From Gracilaria caudata (taxonomy: Eukaryota; Rhodophyta; Florideophyceae; Gracilariales; Gracilariaceae), in contig JASCIV010000360.1 of NCBI GenBank assembly GCA_030374735.1, forward strand, positions 1-22,991: a DNA stretch of 22,991 nt, in the 5' to 3' direction. Below are positions 17,379 to 22,991 of the stretch, one piece after another (position 1 is the stretch's first letter; each line of letters starts with the position of its first letter). The position numbers were made by a program, and so were the translations under genes. The notes beneath the pieces are model-generated. The model ran no database searches. It was not told the origin of the DNA and saw only the letters and a list, made by a program, of their open reading frames with translations.

Positions 17379-18420
17379 CTATATATTAGGCACTGATTCT
17401 AATCGTGAGGATAAACTTGCAAACTTTTCGGTGAGGTCTTCAACAAGCGTATTTAGGTAACGCACTGTGCCCGGGGCGTGTTGCAAGACAAAGCGTTCGA
17501 TGGCGTCAACCACTTGGACGTTGAGCATAACGTGCGGCTCGCCGCGGAAGGTGGTGAAGTTAATATGGTCGCGGAATGTATCTAATCGCTGCGCCAGATA
17601 CTGCGCGTATTGATATGGTACGGCTGTATCTTCCGTTCCCTGTTTTCCGCGAATGGGTACACAGTTAGTCAGAAACGAGAGCATGAAGTAAAGGAAAAGA
17701 GCTATAGTGAGAGCGGAAGGTGTGGAAACATACGTGCATCAATAGCATGGGACGATTACGAGTGGCAGCGGACATAGCGGAAGGGTACTCTTGTATAAAA
17801 GGCACCCATGTAGCAACACCTATTGCGCCCGCCAAGGACTTGGTGCTTCTCAAAAACGCGTGCAGTGCAAGCGAGCCACCTTGACTGAAGCCAAGAAGGA
17901 AAATGCGTCTGGGGTTCACGCCGAGTCGAATCTCGCCGTCAATAATGGACGAAACTCTGTCAATCGAGGCATCAAACTGCTCGCGATTAATATCAACAAT
18001 ATTCGAGAGCTGCTGCTGCGACAAAGAGGAGATGTCCGCGGCGACTGTCTGCCTAAACGTACGGATGTCATACCAGCTACTGAGCTGCCTATCCAGATAG
18101 GTCACGCGCGCAACCGGGGCGGTGGGGATGACGAACTTGACGTAATTGAGGGAGAAAAAGGACAAGGCCAGACTGAGGTAACCCCAGGCCTCTCCTGTGG
18201 CGCCCATTCCGTGCAAGATGATTACGGTGGCGGGCTGTTCATCGCGCAAAACGGGCATGACTGTGAATCCGGAACCGCCATGGCCGTCACCGTCAACGGG
18301 CTGTCTGTCGGCGGAAAGCGGCAGCAAAATCGGTCGTCGCAGCTCGTCATCAGCCACAGCAGCGCACGCCACGAAAGCAAGCAGCAGCAGCCAGAAGGCG
18401 CGGAGAGAGGCGAAGTGCAT
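17379..18420 (-). CDS. Secreted LYPLA/acyl-protein-thioesterase-like serine hydrolase
   Basis: An alpha/beta hydrolase of the phospholipase/carboxylesterase (LYPLA) family, which cleaves thioester or ester bonds of lipidated substrates. Two exons (18420-17734 and 17639-17379) give 315 residues. The ATG at 18420 begins a clean signal peptide (MHFASLRAFWLLLLAFVACA), so I prefer it to the ATG at 18519, which adds 33 Arg-rich residues and buries the hydrophobic segment. Motifs: ILHGMGATGEAWG (oxyanion loop), GFSQGGSLALH near 175 (nucleophile Ser), HGTEDTAVP near 229-237 (Asp) and EPHVM near 263 (His), so the triad is complete. Family members are usually ~225 residues and cytosolic; this one has a secretory N-terminus and an extra helix around SQQQLSNIVDINREQFD. 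Substrate unknown. Its 3' end converges on the three-TM gene. Confidence 0.9.
17640..17733 (-). other. 94-nt intron in the serine-hydrolase gene
   Basis: On the minus strand it starts CAC/GTATGT and ends GAAAACAG, with CTGACTAAC as a strong branch candidate. Its removal joins MLLMH to GTEDTAVP, exactly rebuilding the family's HG..D.VVP motif that carries the catalytic Asp. Confidence 0.92.
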
Positions 18421-18560
18421 CGGGAGCGAGGCAGTAGCGTATATATCCGTGCGGAGGCGACGGCGGTTGCACTCGCGGCTGCAGCGGGGGCTTGACACCC
18501 TTTTGGGAACGCGTCGCATATAACCTTCCCGCGCTGCTGCGCACTGCAGAAAATTTAAGC

Positions 18561-18565
18561 AAAAA
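18561..18565 (-). terminator. RNA polymerase III T-run terminator for tRNA-Ser
   Basis: Five consecutive T on the minus strand, 11 nt beyond the 3' end of the tRNA, as expected of a Pol III stop. Confidence 0.65.
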
Positions 18566-18576
18566 TGTGGAATACG

Positions 18577-18673
18577 CGCTGACGACGGGGTTCGAACCCG
18601 CGCGGGATAATCCCATCAGATGACGTGTCGCAGCAGTTCAAGTCTGACGCCTTAACCACTCGGCCACATCAGC
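18577..18673 (-). tRNA. tRNA-Ser(UGA) with a 15-nt intron
   Basis: On the minus strand a full class II cloverleaf can be drawn. The acceptor stem is GCTGATG/CGTCAGC with G73, the serine discriminator. The D arm contains TGGCCGAGTGGTTAAGGC (A box), and the anticodon stem is TCAGA/TCTGA. The long variable arm is GGGA-TTA-TCCC, and the T arm GCGGG-TTCGAAC-CCCGT holds the B box. The anticodon loop is interrupted at 37/38 by 15 nt (18622-18636); removing it gives CTTGAAA with anticodon TGA. Leu is excluded by the anticodon and by G73. It lies 157 bp upstream of the hydrolase start, on the same strand. Confidence 0.93.
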
Positions 18674-18806
18674 GAGTGCATTTCATGCGCACAGCTGCTC
18701 ACCGCCCCTGTACTTAATCTCGCCCCAACCTCCCCCACTACCGAACTCAACCTCCGCGCGCCCACCTGCGCGTCTTCCATCGCCCCACCAGCCGCCATCA
18801 ACAATG

Positions 18807-19775
18807 CTAACCATCCCCTCTCCCCTTCAGCTGCTCTCTCTCATCTATTCCCGCGGCAACCGTCGCACCGCCCGCCACCGTCGCGTCGCCCGCCACCTCC
18901 GCCGTCACCTCGTGCACATTCGCTCCACCGACCTCACTCCGCTGCAGCTCCTCACCCTCCGCGCCGCTCTTTCTTCTCCGCCCCACCACGCTCGCCCTCA
19001 CCCCCGACCAAATCCCCGCCGCCACCACGTCCTGAACCCGCTCATTACCCGCCACCGTCGCAACAGCCTCTCCGACATAAGCTCTACCCATTTTTCGGCT
19101 TTCCTCACTTCCCAGAACCGCTCCCACATATCGCTCCCCCATCGTCCTCACCTCCTCCGTCATCACCGCATTCGCCAAGATCTTCGCCGCCCACTCCGTC
19201 GCTCTTCTGGCAACTTCCTCGTCCTCCAGTAGCTCCAAAACCGCTGTTCGCAGCACCGACCGCACCTCCTCGCCCGTCCCGCGCTCCTGCAGCACCGCCC
19301 TCAACGTGTGTCCCGCCTGCGTCTGCACCTGCTGCTCTTGCAGCGAAGCCGCCGCCACCTCAGCGCCCTCCGCCGCCCCCCACCGCTTGATGCGCGGCCA
19401 GCACACCGCTACAATTGTGACCAGCGCCAATCCGCCTCCGATCGCCACTCGCACACGATTCAGACCTCTTCGTTCCAACGCGCGTTCCAAGTCGTGGTAC
19501 GATAGCAACAGCCGCCCTCTGATCTCGGCGCTTGTGTCGCCCACGCTCATGCGTTCCGTGCCCTTGTTCGCCGCGCGGCCCGACCGCGCCGACCGTGCGG
19601 CGCCGCCGTCTGTGCGGCCTGCCGGCCGCCACGCTAGCGACTGTCGATGCGGCAGGCCCACGCCGTGAGGCAGCGGCATGCCTCCCGTTGTTGCTCTCGG
19701 TGACATTTGAGTGGCGCCGGTTGAAAGCGCCCTTCTCCAAGCGCCCAATTGCGCCGTCTGCATTGCGCGCAGCAT
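18807..19775 (-). CDS. Probable mitochondrial single-pass membrane protein with helical repeats
   Basis: A 322-residue single-exon protein, family not recognised. The N-terminus (MLRAMQTAQLGAWRRALSTG) is an amphipathic, Arg/Ala/Leu-rich stretch without acids, like a mitochondrial presequence; about 50 low-complexity Arg/Gly residues follow. One hydrophobic span lies at about 108-127 (VRVAIGGGLALVTIVAVCWP). Residues 168-265 form imperfect ~21-residue helical repeats, each led by EE or ER: EEVRSVL, EEVARRA, EEVRTMGERYVG, EESRKMGRAYVG, ERVQDVV. The tail is Gly/Ala/Val/Glu-rich. The ATG at 19775 is chosen for the targeting signal; the next, at 19550 (MSVGDTSAEIRGRLL), would remove it. GC is very high at third positions. 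It lies directly downstream of the i-AAA protease gene on the same strand, but a functional link is only conjecture. Confidence 0.75.
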   Translation of the reverse strand: MLRAMQTAQLGAWRRALSTGATQMSPRATTGGMPLPHGVGLPHRQSLAWRPAGRTDGGAARSARSGRAANKGTERMSVGDTSAEIRGRLLLSYHDLERALERRGLNRVRVAIGGGLALVTIVAVCWPRIKRWGAAEGAEVAAASLQEQQVQTQAGHTLRAVLQERGTGEEVRSVLRTAVLELLEDEEVARRATEWAAKILANAVMTEEVRTMGERYVGAVLGSEESRKMGRAYVGEAVATVAGNERVQDVVAAGIWSGVRASVVGRRRKSGAEGEELQRSEVGGANVHEVTAEVAGDATVAGGATVAAGIDEREQLKGRGDG

Positions 19776-20105
19776 TTTTGAGTCTGTCTATGGCTTTTCT
19801 CTTGTGTTGGAAGCGTCGTTTGTGCTGAAAGAAGTTGCGATCAGCTGCTCCTGCTTTGGCGTGCTCGATACTGCACGTCGGCTTAGCAGACACTTACCTG
19901 CTAAATTCTACGAAGGTGCTTGTGAATGTTGTCGTCCGGTGTGTCCGCCGCAGACGTGGCCACCCGCGCGCTCGCTCGCCACGCAGCGTGCAACAAGTTG
20001 CACACGCGCACAGCGTGTGGCCAACGGCTCAGCTCAACTGCCATTTTAGTACACACAACGGATAAACCCACATTGAACCACAATCTCAACAGCGGCAACC
20101 ACGTT
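19776..20105. other. 330-bp GC-rich spacer between the protease and the helical-repeat gene
   Basis: Lies between two same-strand genes, so it should hold the protease 3' UTR and the promoter of the helical-repeat gene. Several overlapping open frames are shadows without family features. No TATA box or repeat is evident. Confidence 0.5.
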
Positions 20106-22277
20106 CTACACTCCGCTATCGCCTCCCACCGCACCGCGCGCGTCCAACACCGCCCCGGCCTCGTGCTCCTCCTTCGTTCGCTCCGAGCTCATTCGCTCGT
20201 TCTCCACCATTCTCATCATCACCTCGGACAATTCCCCCTTCACCGCCAGCCTCACCTGTTCGCCCGTCAGGCTCTCGTACTTGAGCAGCGCCTCCGCCAG
20301 TCGATGCAACTCCTTCTCCTTGTTTCGTAGCAGCTTGCTCACTCTCGCGTACGCGTCGTCCAAGATCCGCTTCACCTCGCTCTCGATCAGCGCTCGGGTC
20401 TCGCCGCTTTCTCGCTCCTTGTCGTACACCACCATCCCCAGTTTCTCCGACATTCCGTACCGCGTCACCATCGCCTCGGCCATTTGCGTCGCCTGTTCAA
20501 AGTCTGATGATGCGCCACTCGACACGTTTTCCTCCCCGTAGATCATCGCCTCAGCAGCGCGACCGCCCATACACACATCAACCTTAGCGAGCATCTGCGC
20601 CTTTGTCATGGACGTCATGTCCTTTGCGGGTAGTTGCGCCACCAGACCCAACGCCTGTCCCCTAGGCATGATGGTCGCCTTGTGTACTGGGAATGCTTCC
20701 TTTGTATACAGACAGCACAGTGCATGTCCCCCCTCGTGATACGCAGTCATCCGTCTTGTGTCCTCACTTAGCGCAGCGGACCTTCTTTCCGCACCCATGA
20801 TGATCTTGTCCTTAGCGAATTCCAGGTGACTCATTGTTACTGCCGCAAAGTCCTCCACAGCCGCTTTTAGCGCCGCCATATTCACCAAGTTCGCCAACTC
20901 CGCCCCGGAGAATCCAGGAGTTCCTCGCGCAATGATTTCTAGATCCACGTCTTCTTCTAAAGGTATCTTCTTTGTGTGTGCGTCAAGGATTTGTGCCCTG
21001 CCGCGAATATCGGGAATAGGCACCACTACGTGCCTGTCGAAGCGCCCCGGTCGGATGAGTGCCTTGTCGAGGCTCTCCGGAAAGTTTGTGGCACCGATCA
21101 CCACAATGCCTTCACTCGATTGAAAGCCGTCCATCTCCACTAAGAATTGATTCAGAGTCATTGTTAGAAAGCGTTGGTCTTTTGGATTTCTCTTCCCCCC
21201 TATTGCATCGATCTCATCGATGAAGATTATACACGGTGCATGTTGTTTGGCTGCTGCAAACAACTCCCTCACTCGCTTCGCACCCACCCCAACAAACATC
21301 TCCTCAAACTCAGATCCGCTTGCGTAGAAAAAAGGCCGTTTTGCCTCCCCTGCAATAGCCCGCGCAAGTAGAGTCTTTCCGGTGCCGGGTGGTCCCATGA
21401 GCAGCACGCCCTTTGGCAATTTGCCTCCCAATCGCGTAAACGCATACGGCTGACGCAAGAACTGAACAATCTCTTCAAGTTCCGCCTTTGCCTCATCACA
21501 CCCCTTCACGTCCTCAAACGTTGTTGCGTCGCCGGATTCTGGCTCCGGCGCTTTGTCGAGGTTAATGCCCATTCCGCGCGACATTCCACGCTCCTCCATC
21601 ATGACTCCAAGGAATCCCAGCACTAAGAATGTCGTCCCCAAAACACGCACCGCACGCCAAAGCTGAGAGAGCATGGACGGTTCTGCTAGCGTGACATGTA
21701 TAGGCGCTGTGGCTGTGCCTGCAGCTGTTGCAGCTCCACCTGCCTCCAACGGAGACGCCACCCCTGGGGCTAGGCCAGCCACGGTGCTAGTCCCCGCAGT
21801 GCCGCTCACAGCGCCCGTTGTTGGCGCAGTGCCACTCAGACCGCTCATACCGGATGAAGTGGCGCCAACACTCGCACGTGCAGTGTTACTAGCAACAGAG
21901 TCAATCAGCTTCGGTAGATTCACCCTGTCGATGGCACCAGTTCTTACCAGAGCCTTCACATACTCTCTTATGACGTTGTCTCCCGCAGCATACTGCCCCA
22001 ACTCCACTCGACGAACTACTTCTTGAGGCTTTGTTTTTCCCAATGCGCGCAGATAGACAGCTTGAATCTCAGGGTCGTGAGCGCGACTGTTCGCTTCTTC
22101 CAATAAACGTTTTAGCCGCCGTTCTTGGGAGTCTGGGAGCAGTGTCCATCGCCTTCGCTGCTGAACATGTGTGGCACGTATGCGTTGCGCAACATTGGGA
22201 TTCAGGGAGTTGTAAAGAGGTCTTGGTCGTGGGCTGCGTAATTGTGTTCTGAGCGCAATTGATGCCGAAGACGCCAT
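20106..22277 (-). CDS. YME1: YME1-type i-AAA (FtsH-family) mitochondrial metalloprotease
   Basis: ATP-dependent zinc protease of the mitochondrial inner membrane, facing the intermembrane space, that degrades misfolded or surplus inner-membrane proteins. A single exon from the ATG at 22277 gives 723 residues, the usual size. The order is a basic presequence (1-45); the YME1-specific region EIQAVYLRAL...EVVRRVELGQYAAGDNVIREYVKAL (70-110); and a Gly/Ala/Ser/Thr-rich linker (126-200). Then come one TM segment (211-227, LGTTFLVLGFLGVMM), Walker A GPPGTGKT (295-302), pore motif FVGVG (328-332), Walker B IIFIDEIDA (350-358), and arginine fingers in RPGRFDRH. The zinc site is HEGGH (514-518) with Asp592 in ASSDFEQAT. 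A single TM and the N-domain match i-AAA, not m-AAA or plastid FtsH. Frame upstream of 22277 starts only at TTG. Confidence 0.95.
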   Translation of the reverse strand: MASSASIALRTQLRSPRPRPLYNSLNPNVAQRIRATHVQQRRRWTLLPDSQERRLKRLLEEANSRAHDPEIQAVYLRALGKTKPQEVVRRVELGQYAAGDNVIREYVKALVRTGAIDRVNLPKLIDSVASNTARASVGATSSGMSGLSGTAPTTGAVSGTAGTSTVAGLAPGVASPLEAGGAATAAGTATAPIHVTLAEPSMLSQLWRAVRVLGTTFLVLGFLGVMMEERGMSRGMGINLDKAPEPESGDATTFEDVKGCDEAKAELEEIVQFLRQPYAFTRLGGKLPKGVLLMGPPGTGKTLLARAIAGEAKRPFFYASGSEFEEMFVGVGAKRVRELFAAAKQHAPCIIFIDEIDAIGGKRNPKDQRFLTMTLNQFLVEMDGFQSSEGIVVIGATNFPESLDKALIRPGRFDRHVVVPIPDIRGRAQILDAHTKKIPLEEDVDLEIIARGTPGFSGAELANLVNMAALKAAVEDFAAVTMSHLEFAKDKIIMGAERRSAALSEDTRRMTAYHEGGHALCCLYTKEAFPVHKATIMPRGQALGLVAQLPAKDMTSMTKAQMLAKVDVCMGGRAAEAMIYGEENVSSGASSDFEQATQMAEAMVTRYGMSEKLGMVVYDKERESGETRALIESEVKRILDDAYARVSKLLRNKEKELHRLAEALLKYESLTGEQVRLAVKGELSEVMMRMVENERMSSERTKEEHEAGAVLDARGAVGGDSGV

Positions 22278-22991
22278 AGTGATGAGATATGGACGCGATG
22301 AACGAAAACGGACTGACGTCAAAAAGGTGACGGTGGAGGATGGCGAAATAGAGAGAAATCAGTTTGTCCATCCAGCACCTATTCCTATTCAGTTAAATTT
22401 CAACTATTTACACTTGTACAAGCGTAACCAAAAAGTCGGTGAGTCACCCTATAGATATTTGCGGCAATTCCGCAAATCGCCGAATCAGTCCGTAAGGAAA
22501 GGATAGATTTTTGGGCAATTTGACAACGTTTCAATTACAGCAATAGGGGGCTTTCCAAAATCGCGCAACACACGTTTGCCGCACAAATCAGTGTGCCAAA
22601 ACAGTCCCCATCTTTGCCAAAAGCACGCTTTGTGAGTTTTCCTTGTCGTAACGTATTGCCGACTAAAACTCTGAACCGTTCTTACTGCTCTAAAGCAGTA
22701 AACATATCCTTTTGAGGTTCACATAGTAGTAGGCAGTGAGAGAAACAAGACGCAACATATCAAAAGCATATCCAAAACCTGCAAAAACGAGTAAAAAATA
22801 CTTATTTAAAATTCAATTAGGGCTCCAAAAGTAATAATAATTTAAAACAATCAAAAACTTACCCTTCCCTTCGGCTGAATTTGAGACGTCGGGTTAATTT
22901 GAGACAATTGGTTTCGGCAAAGTAAAATGTATCTCTGCTCCAAGCGCTGTGAGTGTCCCCTACGTTGGTCCTCTGTCATGAAACTGAAGAC
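22278..22991. other. AT-rich region upstream of the i-AAA protease gene
   Basis: No supported gene. It should contain the minus-strand promoter of the protease. From about 22500 the sequence is AT-rich with poly-A and poly-T runs. A 10-bp direct repeat, AATTTGAGAC, occurs at 22878-22887 and 22896-22905 (18-bp spacing). No transposon ends or RNA gene were recognised. Confidence 0.5.

Noticed and set aside
17791..18495. Long plus-strand open frame (234 codons) opposite the serine hydrolase
   Set aside because: It is antisense to a gene with intact catalytic motifs and a well-supported intron; it is low-complexity and has no family features.
22878..22905. AATTTGAGAC direct repeat as a target-site duplication
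   Set aside because: The copies are only 18 bp apart with no element between them.

Overview
This is a eukaryotic nuclear window, best read as a compact, intron-poor genome of a unicellular alga or other protist. The grounds are SWI/SNF-type chromatin remodelling, an i-AAA mitochondrial protease, a GT90 type II membrane glycosyltransferase, a nuclear tRNA-Ser with a short intron at the canonical position, and spliceosomal introns of about 50-124 nt. Several genes have no visible intron, including the 4.8-kb remodeller ATPase. There are no Shine-Dalgarno-led operons, CRISPR arrays or insertion sequences. I cannot fix the lineage from this sequence alone; a red-alga-like protist is a guess.

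Left part (1-5077). The first kilobase is GC-rich and holds signs of a short, possibly broken or mis-assembled gene (162-563), an 18-bp tandem repeat, and an orphan exon-like ORF (1081-1383). A GT90 glycosyltransferase lies on the minus strand (2086-4014), followed by about 1 kb without a supported gene.

Middle (5078-14114), all plus strand. In order: a two-exon Sfp-type 4'-phosphopantetheinyl transferase; a single-exon Snf2/Brahma-type ATPase with HSA, helicase and probable SnAC regions but no bromodomain; a NATD1/YjdJ-like GNAT protein with a targeting-like N-terminus; and a three-exon RNase III-fold protein with a dsRNA-binding-like C-terminus. The RNase III-fold protein has lost two of its catalytic acidic residues, so it may be a mitochondrial ribosomal (mL44-like) protein rather than an enzyme.

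Right part (14649-22277). A small secreted TIMP/NTR-like protein and an unrecognised three-TM protein with a cysteine-packed tail are on the plus strand. The latter converges, 91 bp apart, on a secreted LYPLA-like serine hydrolase on the minus strand. Next come tRNA-Ser(UGA), a probable mitochondrial single-pass protein with helical repeats, and a YME1/FtsH-type i-AAA protease, all minus strand. The last 0.7 kb is AT-rich with no supported gene.

The genes look like ordinary housekeeping neighbours rather than a pathway. The loose theme is organelle function (i-AAA protease, helical-repeat protein, RNase III-fold protein, GNAT protein). Five of the six modelled introns start GTACGT or GTATGT, and two are multiples of three with no in-frame stop. 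I found no clear new multi-gene system; the best leads are single-protein oddities listed in the findings.
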